NCBI RefSeq assembly: GCF_029633865.1
Contig: NC_079213.1
Coordinates: 98,290,845-98,354,844, forward strand
Source: Lampris incognitus
Lineage: Eukaryota; Chordata; Actinopteri; Lampriformes; Lampridae
DNA length: 64,000 nucleotides
Direction of reading: 5' to 3'
Shown here: piece after piece, positions 54,853-64,000 of the stretch
Layout: each line of letters opens with the position of its first letter
Numbering within the stretch: the stretch's first letter is position 1
Translations under genes and position numbers: made by a program
The notes under the pieces: generated by a model
What the model saw: only the letters and a program-made list of their open reading frames with translations
Told to the model about the DNA's origin: nothing
The model's database searches: none

Positions 54853-54857
54853 AGTTC

Positions 54858-56055
54858 GTCATGGCCAATGTAACGCTTCCCCTCCTCGGAGCTGATTTTT
54901 TGTGCGCTTACGGTTTGCTAGTGGACATTCAGAACAGCCGTCTGGTCGACGCCTTAACCTTCTCCTCCTTCGCATGTACGCGGGGGGAAGCGGCCTATGC
55001 AGGTCTAGCCAACTCTCTCTCAGAGGCAGACAAGTTCAACCGCCTCCTCGCTGAGTTCCCTGACCTCACCCAGCCTACCTTCTCTGCACCCACCGCTAAG
55101 CATGGGGTGGAGCATCACATTGCTACGAAGGGGCCCCCGGTCTACGCCAGAGCCAGGCGTCTCGATCCCGCCAAACTCACCATTGCCAAGTCTGAGTTCG
55201 AGCACCTGGAACGCATGGGGATCATCCGCCGCTCTGACAGCCCGTGGGCGTCCCCACTCCACATCGTCGCTAAGCCTGATGGAGGTTGGCGCCCATGCGG
55301 CGACTACCGCCGACTAAATGACGCCACCACGCCCGACCGCTATCCTGTCCCGCATATCCAGGACTTTTCTGCAAACCTGTCTGGCAAACGCGTCTTCTCA
55401 AAAGTCGACCTGGTCCGTGGTTATCATCAAGTTCCCGTGCACCCCTCGGACATCCCCAAGACAGCGGTGACTACCCCATTCGGCCTATTTGAATTCCTAC
55501 GAATGCCATTTGGATTCAAAAACGCGGCCCAGTCCTTTCAGCGGCTGATGGATTCAGTGCTCCGTGGCCTTCCTTTCATCTTCGTCTATTTGGACGACAT
55601 ACTCATCGCCAGCGCCTCCGAGGAAGAACACCTGCCCCATCTTCACGCACTCTTCACACGCCTCAGCCAGCATGGGCTGATCGTAAACCCGGCGAAGTGC
55701 CGGTTCGGGCTGACGGCCATTGATTTCCTCGGGCACCGCATCACTGGGGACGGGGCGGTCCCCCTGCCCTCAAAGGTGGAAGCGGTGGCGGCCTTTCCGC
55801 GCCCCCAAACAACTCGTGCGCTCAGGGAGTTCATCGGGATGGTGACATTCTACCACCGCTTCATTCCCCGAGCCGCCTTTATCATCCGGCCACTGTACGA
55901 GGCGCTGAAAGGCAAGTCCCCCAACCAGGCGGTCGACTGGACAGCAGAGCGGGACCGTGCGTTCACCGAGACTAAAGCTGCGCTCTCCCAGGCTACCCTG
56001 CTAGCGCATCCTTCACCTACAGCGCCTATTTCCATAACCATCGGACTATGCTGTT
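54858..56055 (+). pseudogene. Ty3-4 pol, protease end and reverse transcriptase
   Basis: After the nested element the protease finishes ([20 protein letters not shown]). A full reverse transcriptase follows: [52 protein letters not shown] and the [10 protein letters not shown] catalytic box near 55590, with the connection [16 protein letters not shown]. The frame is lost in RNase H close to a G run near 56080. Confidence 0.88.
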
Positions 56056-56076
56056 GGTGCGGTTCACGAGCAGTGG

Positions 56077-56787
56077 GTGGGGGGGGGGGCTTGGCAGCCT
56101 TTGGCCTTTTTCAGTCGCCAGCTTACACCCCAAGAGCGCAAGTATAGTACTTTTGACAGGGAACTCCTCGGTCTCTGGCTCGTTGTCCGGCATTTCTGGT
56201 TCCTGCTAGAGGGCCGCGAGTTTACTGCGTACGTGGACCACAAGCCCCTCACGTTTGCCATGTCCAAGACGGCCGAGCTATGGTCCGCTCGCCAGCAGCG
56301 ACAACTCTCCTACATTTCGGAATTCACTACCGACATCCAGCACGTCGCTGGTAAGTCTAACCAGGTAGCTGACTGCCTCTCTAGGGCAGTGATTGGAGCG
56401 GTCCACCTAGGCCTGGACTATGCACAGATGGCCGCTGACCAGGCCACGGACCCGAGCATCCTCCGTCTCCGGACCTCCGACACGGGGCTCCGCCTGCAGG
56501 ACGTTCCTTTCAGCGACACAGGTGTCACCCTCCTGTGTGACGTCTCCACAGGACAGCCCAGGCCCATCGTCCCGGACAGCTGGAGACGCCCCGTGTTTGA
56601 AGCTGTGCTCGGCCTCTCTCATCCAGGGGGTAAGCCATCCGTGCGCCTGACCTCTGCTAAGTTTGTGTGGGAGGGACTTAAGAGAGACGTGAAAGCGTGG
56701 GCCGACTCGTGTGTTGCCTGTCAGCGGGCTAAGATACACCGCCACATTAAGGCGCCCCTGGAACGCTTCGCAGTGCCAGAGAGATGA
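56077..56787 (+). pseudogene. Ty3-4 pol, RNase H end and integrase zinc domain
   Basis: Reads [40 protein letters not shown] and DHKPLTFAMSK (RNase H), then the integrase zinc region HPGGKPSVRLTSAKFVWEGL with CVACQRAK. It is closed by a TGA at 56785-56787, and the same frame continues immediately afterwards with integrase sequence, so this is a nonsense mutation. Confidence 0.85.
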
Positions 56788-57780
56788 TTTGACCATGTCC
56801 ACGTCGACCTGGTTGGTCCCCTACCCCCCTCCCATGGGTTCACCTACCGCTTCACTGTGGTGGACAGGACTACGCGCTGGCCTGAAGCTGTTCCCCTGGC
56901 ATCCACGACGTCTGCTGATGTGGCCCGGGCTTTTATTGGGTCGTGGGTCTCACGTTTCGGTACGCCTTCCGACCTTTCATCCGACCGCGGGCCACAGTTT
57001 ACCTCAGAGCTATGGAATGCTGTGGGTGAGGCTCTGGGCGTCAAGCTTCACCGCACTCCCGCCTACCACCCTCAGGCGAACGGCCTATGTGAGCGCTTCC
57101 ACCGGTCCATGAAGGCTGCGCTTCGGGCTACTCTCAAGGACTGCAACTGGGTCGACAAGCTCCCATGGGTCATGCTGGGCCTGCGGACCGCCCCGAAGGA
57201 AGACCTACAAGCCTCCTCTGCGGAGCTGGTGTACGGCACGCCGCTGCGAGTCCCAGGCGATTTCATGCCCAACGCAACGCGTCCCTGGTCAGCTGTGGAC
57301 CAACGAGCCTCCTTTCTGGACGGGGTCAGAGCTTTCACACCCGTCCCTACCACCCAACACGGCGCTCCAGTGTCCCAGGTGCCTCCAGGTCTGCAGTCAG
57401 CGGACTACGTGTTCATCCGTCACGACGCACACCGCCCCCCTCTGCAACCCCCTTATGACGGCCCCTTCCGCGTCCTGGAACGGGGAACTAAGCACCTGGT
57501 TGTGGATTTTGGGGGCACGGCCAAGCATGTTTCAGTGGACCGAGTTAAACCCGCACACCTGGACTTGACGCAGCCGTTGGAGTTAGCCCAACCTCCTCGT
57601 CGCGGTCGTCCCCCGGCTCCGCCTCCTCCCCCCGTGGAGACCCGCGCTGCCTCTTCTGCTCCTCAGGCCGACCTCCACAGGCCCGCGTCAATGCCTCCCA
57701 GAGACACTCCGGCCCCTGTTACCCGGAGCCGCCGCAGACGGCCTGTCGTCCCCCCGCGCCTGCCTGACTTCGATTACTAG
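56788..57780 (+). pseudogene. Ty3-4 pol, integrase core and C-terminus
   Basis: Same frame as the previous piece. It has the core Asp in HVDLVGPLP, VDRTTRWPEAVPL, SSDRGPQFTSELW, then the Glu in NGLCERFHRSMKAAL, a C-terminal YDGPFRVLERG and KHVSVDRVKPAH module, and a Pro/Arg-rich tail that ends at TAG just before the 3' LTR. Confidence 0.88.
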
Positions 57781-57801
57781 GGCGAATTCTGGGGGGGCTC
57801 A

Positions 57802-58042
57802 TGTGGTGGACACGTATTGGGGATAGAATTCACCCCAGGAACTAAGGGTTAAATCAGGGTTGCCCTGGCAGGTTAACGCAGGGTTAAGTTATGGTTGTTC
57901 AGCCAGTTTTCTGATTATTCTTGCCGCCTCCGCTCAGTCGAGCTGTGGTTTTGTTGTCTCTCTGATTTACCGTTGATTAAAGAAAGTTGCCTACACGGCT
58001 AAAGTGTGAACCTACGGTCTTCTCCGTTCCTTCGGCTCTACA
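57802..58042 (+). repeat. Ty3-4 3' LTR
   Basis: 241 bp, about five differences from the 5' LTR. Flanked by GTAG. Confidence 0.93.
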
Positions 58043-58046
58043 GTAG

Positions 58047-59132
58047 GATTAATCCCAGTCGCAGCTGGAAGTCAGCTCAGTAGCTACAATAAAATACGAG
58101 CTGTTTTCGAACCGTTGTTTTATTGCTTTAGAGGGAATGAAAGTCATTCGACTACATTCATATTATATCATGAAAACTGTGACGCTTAAACACATAATGG
58201 CCCCTTCTCCCGATAGACGAAAAAAAAAAAAACACAAAAACAAAGGGTTGTTTGTCGCCAAGACTGAGCACTGGAGAAGGGGAGATACGCCTGGCGGAGA
58301 TGTGCACTCGTCTGGTTGTTTTTGTTCTTGTGCCACGTGGCGTGCGTGTGCAATCTGGTTGCTGATTGACATGAAGGAAGATCTGATGCTGCTGCTGCAA
58401 TAGCTGCACCGTTGTGCTTGTTGAAAATCACCTGTCAAGGATTATGTTGTAAAGAAAAAAATCACTCCCCACCTGCACATATGTTTTCCTTTTGTTCTTT
58501 CTTTTCTATACGTGGCTAAAAAAAATATATAAATACAAAAAAAGCACCAGCATAAAGAGCAAAGACGTTACGAAAGATGCTTTCCTGAATGAACGTGGTA
58601 AAGAATATTCACATGTAATCTGTCAGGCCAGCCTGATGAAGGTGTGTCGTGGAATCTGTGTGGATGCACTGTTGTCTCAAAGCAAAACGCCAAAATATGA
58701 AAGTCATTCTGGATGTTTGTACCAAGATTATTCATATAGGGACGCGTCTTTGGTTTGCAGGTTTTAGCTGTAGAATGGCTCACTTGCTGACTGCGTCAAG
58801 GACTGATGATGTGCTGACGGACTGTACAGTCATTAATGTCGCAAATGCTGCAGATGATTCTGTGCTTTTGTTAAGTCATTACTGTTTTAATTCTTGTTTA
58901 TGTTTTTTTTTGTTGGTCTTTTGTGTTTTCTCATTTGCATTTATCTTCCCTAAAGAAACTCAATAAAAACTTAAATTAAAAACAATTAAAAAAAATAGAA
59001 AATAAAATCACCTGTCTTATTGGTGTTGATCCAGTAGTGCATATAGTGCATGCTAATGTATTTTGTATGGGTTGGCACCAATATGAGAAATTTGTGTGTG
59101 CGCGTATGGGGCAGTTCGTTACTGAAGGCCCT
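58047..59132. other. host sequence right of Ty3-4; possible LINE tail
   Basis: No clear gene. Near 58880-58985 a T-rich, A-ending stretch (AAACTCAATAAAAACTTAAA) resembles a LINE 3' end, but no reverse transcriptase motif supports it. Confidence 0.35.
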
Positions 59133-59220
59133 CAGCATATCGTCAGCATATCGTCAGCATATCGTCAGCATATCGTCAGCATATCGTCAGCATATCGTCA
59201 GCATATCGTCAGCATATCAC
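59133..59220. repeat. 11-bp minisatellite, 8 units
   Basis: CAGCATATCGT repeated head to tail with no spacers. The last unit is altered. Confidence 0.95.
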
Positions 59221-59276
59221 CTCCCTCGCGCCTCTGATGGCCTCGCGGCTTCACCATCTCTCTTCTGACACCAATG

Positions 59277-59385
59277 TAATGAATTCGGGAGCAGTCGGGA
59301 ACCGCCGCAGCCAAGACGCGAACTCGGGTCTCCCGCACCATGGGCGACTACGTAACCAGACAGGTAAAGGGTCTGACCCGTTAGC
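59277..59385 (-). repeat. single-arm relative of the tRNA-like palindrome at 47431
   Basis: On the minus strand: GTCTGGTTACGTAGTCGCCC (A-box area), GCGGGAGACCCGAGTTCGCG (B-box area), then the tail CCCGAATTCATTACATT, comparable to CCCGAATTCGCTACAATATT. Confidence 0.6.
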
Positions 59386-59413
59386 CAAGGGCTAGCGAGT
59401 TTATTCATCCGTG

Positions 59414-59582
59414 AACGACCGACCAGAGGAGGCGCTAGTGCAGCGATCAGGACACACACCCACATCCGGCTTCCCACCCGCAGAAACGGCCAATTGTGTC
59501 TGTAGGGATGCTCGACCAAGCCGGAGGCAACACGGGGATTCGAACTGGCGATCCCCGTGTTGGTAGGCAACCCGGACGCCAT
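59414..59582 (-). mobile_element. SINE B copy 8, head half only
   Basis: Starts at CGACCGACCAGAGGAGGCGC and ends GGCAACCCGGACGCC. The body and tail are missing. Confidence 0.75.
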
Positions 59583-59594
59583 CTCCCACATCTT

Positions 59595-60210
59595 CTGCCT
59601 CCATTACATACTGCTGCAACATGTCCATATTCTTGACAGCAAATACATCTGAGAGCAGCTCTGTCATATGGCCTCACCCTGTCATATGGCCTCACCCTGT
59701 AACTCACATAATCAAGGTACACTCTTTCCGGCAATTCCCCTTCAAAAGTCAAACACAAAGACTTAGCGTCCTCCTTCTCCCCTTCTCGGAATCTCATGAT
59801 TCTTCTTGCCTGAAACACACCTGCAACATCCCGAAATGACTCAGCCTGTACTGGCAGTGGTACATCACGTATCACTCCCTTCTGCTTTGCTTTTAATCCG
59901 AGCGGGAAGCAAGTCACACAGAGATACCTTCTAAATGTGTTGATCTTAGGGGCTCTAGCCCTCTCATGCTTTGAGATACAATCAATGATAACCATCGGTC
60001 ATCGTGTGGGTCCTTGAAAATCCTTTCTTCTTTGTTACAGCTATCAGCCCAACAAGATACGTCTCCTCTGTTCCCAATGACTGACTAGAATAGCTTGATG
60101 TATTCTTCTTCCTGTTCTTATTTTCAAACCCTTTCGTCTCCTCGTTTTCATTTCCAGAGTTGCTCTCTGTCTCTGACTCCGACCCCATTTCCGCCCCCAC
60201 AGAAACATCC
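59595..60210 (-). pseudogene. LINE ORF1 fragment with zinc knuckle
   Basis: Minus-strand reading in two frames: first ESETESNSGNENEETKGFEN and YLVGLIAVTKKKGF, then (frame change near 59985) GVIRDVPLPVQAESFRDVAG, RIMRFREGEKEDAKSLCLTF, PERVYLDYVSYRVRPYD and a knuckle CICCQEYGHVAAVC. The order (RRM-like domain, then CCHC knuckle) fits ORF1 of I/L1-like LINEs. VRPYDRVRPYDR shows a small in-frame duplication. Confidence 0.65.
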
Positions 60211-60226
60211 CATGAACTCGACGTCT

Positions 60227-60651
60227 CCCAGATAGCATCCGGATGTGGGCCACTTCAGGCAATGATGCAGCACGGATGGCCTTCTTCTGGCCCTGACAAA
60301 ATGGATGTGAGCCTGGCCCACATGTATAATTGCAAATATGGCCCAAATATGCCAAGTCAAATGTGGGCCTTTTTTTGGCAAAGATGCAGTGCTCTCGGCA
60401 ACATGTAATCTGGATGTGACCCTGAAGTGGCCCGTGTGGTAAATGGTGACTATGGCCCAAATATCACTAAACAAATATGGGCCACCTTTGGCAAATATGT
60501 GGCACATGCTGCATTGCTATGGCTTGGTTCTGGCCCAGATCTGGCAAACAGGAGCGGGCCACCCAAGTGCCATCATCCCACGCGGTATGTGGGCCGGATG
60601 ACGTGTCGGGTGTGGGACGGGGTCCGGGCCACAGCAAGTTTGCTATCTGGG
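60227..60651. mobile_element. non-autonomous DNA element with 11-bp TIRs
   Basis: CCCAGATAGCA (60227-60237) and TGCTATCTGGG (60641-60651) are perfect inverted ends. The interior repeats TGTGGGCC/TGGCCCAAATAT/ATATGGGCCAC motifs, a well-known fish repeat pattern. The target duplication is unclear, so the superfamily is open. Confidence 0.72.
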
Positions 60652-60689
60652 CTCCCCCTGTTCAGAGTTGCGAATTGTTATTTCAAGGA

Positions 60690-60868
60690 AGTTGAATGAG
60701 CTCATCTGGATGCAGCGTTTATCCACAGAGCCGTTTCATCTAAGTGACCTCTTCAGTCTCAGCTGACTGCAGGTAATGAGTGATGAAACGGATCCGTCAA
60801 TAAACATTGTATCCTGATGAACTGATTCAGCCTTCTTTGATTTTCTTACCTGGATTATTGAGCATGCG
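60690..60868. repeat. second copy of the perilipin-side foldback element
   Basis: CCGTTTCATCTAAGTGACCT, CTTCAGTCTCAGCTGACTGC, GTGATGAAACGGATCCGTCA, AATAAACATTGTATCCTGAT and the end CTGGATTATTGAGCATGC, matching the arms at 7849-8150. The left arm is shortened. Confidence 0.7.
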
Positions 60869-61249
60869 TCAAGACATGACTTGTTATTTATTTGAATGGC
60901 CAGCAATAAAGGCAGAAAGAAGAATTTATCAATAAATTAATTGTTCGTGAAAGACCCCCCACCCCCGCCGGTGCTCATCTCCACCTGATGATATTGAGAT
61001 GCTATGTGGTGGTACTGGGTCCCGGACAACCCCGGCCCAATTTAATCCCTGTATATCCTCCCACCAGCCAAAAGGTTAAAACCACTGACAGGTAAGTGGA
61101 TATTGATTATCTTGTGACGATGGTAGCTGTCAATGGGCGGGATTTATTTGGCAGCAAGTGAACAGTCAGTTCTTGAAGGTGGTGTGCTGGAAGCAGGAAG
61201 AATGGGTAAGCACGTAATTCTAGTTATCCTATTTCAATGTTTCAGTATC

Positions 61250-61623
61250 CTGGGGCGGCACGGTGGTGCAGTGGTTAGAGCTGTCGCCTCACAGCAGGAA
61301 GGTCCTGGGTTCGAACCCCGGGGTAGTCCAACCTTGGGGGTCATCCTCTGTGTGGAGTTTGCATGTTCTCCCCGTGTCTGCGTGGGTTTCCTCCGGGTGC
61401 TCTGGTTTCCTCCCACAATCCAAAGACATGTAGGTCAGGTGAATCAGCCGTACTAAATTGCTCCTAGGTATGAATGAGTGTGTGTGTGTGTCGGCTCCAT
61501 GTGATGGCCTGGCGGCCTGTCCAGTGGGTCTCCCCGCCTGCCGCCCAATGGCTGCTGGGATAGCCTCCAGCATCTCCGCGACCCTGAGAGCAGGATGAGC
61601 GGTTTGGATAATGGATGGATGGA
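61250..61623 (+). mobile_element. SINE A copy 4, complete long-tail form
   Basis: GGGGCGGCACGGTGGTGCAG head, GGTTCGAACCCCGGG B-box, GTGTCTGCGTGGGTTTCC, CATGTAGGTCAGGTGAATCA, ending GGATAATGGATGGATGGATG. ATGTTTCAGT on both sides is a probable target duplication. Confidence 0.88.
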
Positions 61624-61640
61624 TGTTTCAGTGTTTCAGT

Positions 61641-61930
61641 ATCCTTGGGCTGCATGGTGGCCTAGTGGTTAGCGCTGTCACCTCACAGCAAGAAGGTCTT
61701 GGGTTCGAACCCCGGGGTTGTCCAACCTTGGGGGGGTCGTCCTCTGTGTGGAGTTTGCATGTTCTCCCCGTGTCTGCGGTGGGTTTCCTCCGGGTGCTCC
61801 GGTTTGCCCACCATCAAACAGATGCATGTTAGGGTTAATACTCCTGTCTGTGCCCCTGACCGAGGCATGACAAGGCGAACTGGAGTTGGTCCCCGGGTGC
61901 TGCACGGAGGCTGCCATGGGGATTAATAAA
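61641..61930 (+). mobile_element. SINE A copy 5, short-tail form
   Basis: Head GGGCTGCATGGTGGCCTAGT and GGTTCGAACCCCGGG. The tail (CATGTTAGGGTTAATACTCC, CTGGAGTTGGTCCCCGGGTG) matches the copy at 3411-3720, not copy 4. Confidence 0.85.
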
Positions 61931-62129
61931 GTAGTAAAAAAAATGTATAGCCTTCTCTCACTCAGACATGTGACTAATTTTTTATTTTGTATTTTGTTTT
62001 TTTGTTTTTTTGGTCTACATAGTGATGGTGGTCGCATGGCTGGGGTCCTGGGCTGTTCCGGTGGCGTCTGGACACTGCTTGGCATCCTCCTCATCATATT
62101 CTTCATATTATAATTCCATTATAATTCTG

Positions 62130-62357
62130 TTGTCCTCTTTCAGTCTTGTGTTCTGTAAATTGTGTAAACACAGCATCTTGGGGGAGATCCCTCCTCTGTT
62201 GCTCTCCCTGAGGTTTCTTCCTGTTTTTTTCTCCGTTTTTTTTTTTGTGGGAGTTGTTCCTTATCCGAGGTGAGGGTCTAAGGGGAGGAAGCCACCTAAG
62301 GCAAATTTGTAATGTGTGATATTGGCTTATACAAATAAAACTGACTTTACTTGACTT
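62130..62357 (+). repeat. L2-like LINE 3' tail within the Tc1-embedded stack
   Basis: GATCCCTCCTCTGTTGCTCT, TGAGGTTTCTTCCTGTTTTT, then TTATACAAATAAAACTGACT and TTACTTGACTT, the typical L2-family tail. Confidence 0.7.
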
Positions 62358-62939
62358 AAGCATGAGGATCTGGGCGACTTTGACAAGGGCCAAATCGTGA
62401 TGGCTGGATGACTGGGTCAGAGCACATCAGGTCTTGTGGGGTGTTTCATGTATTCTGTGGTCAGAACCTACTAAAAGTGGTCCAAGGAAGGACAACCGGT
62501 GACCCGGCGACAGGGTCATGGGCGCCCGAGGCTCACTGATGTGCGTGGGGAGCGAAGGCCTGCACGTTTGGTCCCATCGAAGAGCTACTGTGGCTCAAAC
62601 TGCTGAAAAAGTTAATGCTGCCTATGACAGACAGGTGTCCGAATACACAAGCTGCATTGCAGCTTACTGCGTATGGGGGCAGTGTAGCTGCAGACCGGCC
62701 AGAGAGCCCATGATGACCCCCCCCCCTGTCCACCACCGACAGAGCCTACAATGGGCATGTGAGCATCAGAACTGGACAATGGAGGAGTGGAAGAAGGTGA
62801 CCTGGTCTGATGAACCACATCTTGTGTGTGGGGGCTGTGTAGCTGCAGACCGGCCAGAGAGCCCATGATGACCCCCCCCCCCGTCCACCAACGACAGTGC
62901 CTACAATGGGCACGTGAGCGTCAGATCCGGTGCTGGGCT

Positions 62940-63545
62940 TCATGGGATACAGTTTAGTCGGACTTTTTTTAGCGACCGTTGGTTTTCCTTGAGGCGGGTT
63001 GGCCGACCCCTCTGAATGCCCCCCACCCCCTCAGCTACAGCTATGTACGTTTATGAATCATGTTTTGTTTTTCTTTCAGATGTCTTCTTTTTTTTCTTTT
63101 TTCTTTTGGCCTCAACATTGTCCACCTGGCACTTCGTTCACTCTGAGACAATAAGACTTATAGTTCTCTTAATTACTCCTAATTAATCATTAATCAGTTC
63201 CATTCCAGTTGCTGCGCAGCTCTGCTTCAGGTTTTGGAGCTGACAGGTTTTTTTTGTTTTTGTTTTTTCGAGTCCGCGGATGACAGCAGAGAGCAGCAGC
63301 GCTAGAAGATGCTGCAAACCCAACCCACTGCTAGATGAGCCACCCTGTGATCCCCCCACCTCGCCAGAGGAACCCCCCCCCCACCTCGCCAGAGAACCCC
63401 GAGTGTGAAAAGTAAAAGAAAGCGATTTCTCTTCAGCCGATGAATGGGACTATGCTCTCTGCTGAATCCCGAGGCTGCAGGACTGCAGGGAAGCCGAGTG
63501 CACATAACCACAGCAGACAGAAGAACAGCCTCACTCTGTCTGTCG

Positions 63546-63548
<3 letters not shown>
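62940..63548. other. no gene recognised
   Basis: Poly-C and poly-T runs, and a short direct repeat CCACCTCGCCAGAG at about 63357 and 63382. No coding signal. Confidence 0.4.

Positions 63549-63549
<1 letters not shown>

Positions 63550-63604
<55 letters not shown>
63550..63604. repeat. (GT)n microsatellite
   Basis: Uninterrupted GT dinucleotides. Confidence 0.96.
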
Positions 63605-63606
<2 letters not shown>

Positions 63607-63659
63607 TCAAGTCGTTTTTTGATAATTTTTGTTAAATGAAGACTTGTTTTAAAAATTAA

Positions 63660-63789
63660 GAGAAGTTCTCTCTATCTCTCTCTTTCTCTCTATCGCCCTC
63701 TGTGTGGCTCTCTCTCGCTCTCTATCTCTCTTCCTCTATCTCTCTCTCGCTCTCTGTCTAGCTCTCTCTCTCTCTCGCTCTCTCTGTCT

Positions 63790-63861
<72 letters not shown>

Positions 63862-63877
63862 CTCGCTCTCTCTGTCT

Positions 63878-63954
<77 letters not shown>

Positions 63955-64000
63955 TATCTCTCGCTCTCTCTCCCTCTCTCTCTCTCTCCCTCCCTCTATC
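63660..64000. repeat. long (CT)n / TCTCTATC pyrimidine tract, runs off right edge
   Basis: About 340 bp almost purely C and T on the plus strand, with interspersed CTCTGTCTAGCTCTC and CTATCTCTCGC units that recur. It continues past the window. Confidence 0.96.

Larger units (their letters stand above)
49185..58042 (+). mobile_element. Ty3-4: CsRn1-like Ty3/gypsy element, broken, hosting Ty3-3
   Basis: LTRs at 49185-49427 and 57802-58042 differ by about five changes (two of them 1-bp gaps), and a 4-bp duplication GTAG flanks the element (49181-49184 and 58043-58046). Without the 4445-bp insert and its 5-bp duplication it is about 4.4 kb. The primer site matches tRNA-Trp, and Gag has a CHCC motif instead of CCHC knuckles; both are marks of the CsRn1 lineage. 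Gag and pol are in different frames. Pol is damaged: a frame change in protease near 50262, the nested insertion at 50407, a frame change in RNase H near 56035-56090 at a G run, and a TGA at 56785-56787. It is defective. Confidence 0.93.
61057..62935 (+). mobile_element. Tc1/mariner element split by a SINE stack
   Basis: The 5' end is present at about 61067-61210 (CAGCCAAAAGGTTAAAACCA, GTGAACAGTCAGTTCTTGAA, GGAAGCAGGAAGAATGGGTA). The sequence then jumps to SINEs and resumes at 62358 with AAGCATGAGGATCTGGGCGA and the transposase N-terminal region to about 62935. TAAGCA occurs at both junctions. From 62640 on, one stretch is duplicated (GTGTAGCTGCAGACCGGCCA near 62687 and again near 62836), and the 3' half and right terminus are missing. 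Defective. Confidence 0.8.

Noticed and set aside
54819..54857. ATG at 54819 as a true start for the Ty3-4 pol piece
   Set aside because: It lies inside the 3' LTR of the inserted Ty3-3; the reading frame is a chance fusion with Ty3-4 sequence.
58163..58438. Overlapping minus-strand ORFs of 80-90 aa
   Set aside because: Three frames are open over the same stretch with poly-F runs from an A tract; no motif or splice support.
59133..59220. Possible CRISPR-like array
   Set aside because: Units of 11 bp are directly adjacent without spacers, in a vertebrate genome; it is a minisatellite.

Overview
This window is nuclear DNA from a bony (teleost) fish. It has vertebrate intron-exon genes with fish-type proteins. 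It is dense in repeats typical of fish: L2, Rex3/RTE and L1 LINEs, two abundant tRNA-derived SINE families, Tc1 and hAT DNA transposons, and long CA, CT and GTA microsatellites. It also holds four different Ty3/gypsy LTR retrotransposons. I cannot name the species. Nothing suggests bacterial, organellar or viral-genome DNA.

The left 18 kb holds the cellular genes, both on the minus strand. A zfand5-like gene (A20/AN1 zinc-finger protein) runs off the left edge. Three coding exons are visible (5752-5911, 5288-5381, 355-482), and a probable non-coding first exon and promoter with a perfect CRE lie near 7190-7312. A complete seven-coding-exon perilipin gene (perilipin-3-like, 439 aa) lies at 8364-13785. 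All of its splice sites and phases agree. Their introns carry an L2 LINE with a SINE inside it, foldback elements, two SINE B copies and a hAT MITE.

From 14 to 32 kb I see no convincing gene. This stretch is a mosaic of SINEs, a clean hAT MITE with perfect 8-bp target duplications, 3' ends of L1, RTE and Rex3 LINEs, a 41-bp telomere-like minisatellite, and a SINE that appears to be split by a Helitron-type element.

From 32 to 58 kb the window is dominated by Ty3/gypsy elements. Ty3-1 (32223-37091), Ty3-2 (39429-44098) and Ty3-3 (50408-54852) each have a single uninterrupted gag-pol frame, paired LTRs, a 5-bp target duplication and a primer site that looks like tRNA-Leu. Ty3-2 and Ty3-3 have LTR pairs that look identical, so they are very young. 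Ty3-3 sits inside a fourth, broken element, Ty3-4 (49185-58042). Ty3-4 has a tRNA-Trp primer site and a CHCC Gag motif, which point to the CsRn1 lineage. None shows an env gene.

The right end (58-64 kb) is a graveyard of small elements: an 11-bp minisatellite, a zinc-knuckle ORF1 fragment, a DNA element with 11-bp TIRs, and a Tc1 copy split by a stack of SINEs. It ends in a 340-bp CT tract. One unassigned possible first exon (47205-47384) is the only other hint of a cellular gene. The cellular and mobile genes do not form a pathway together; the main story is serial and nested transposition.
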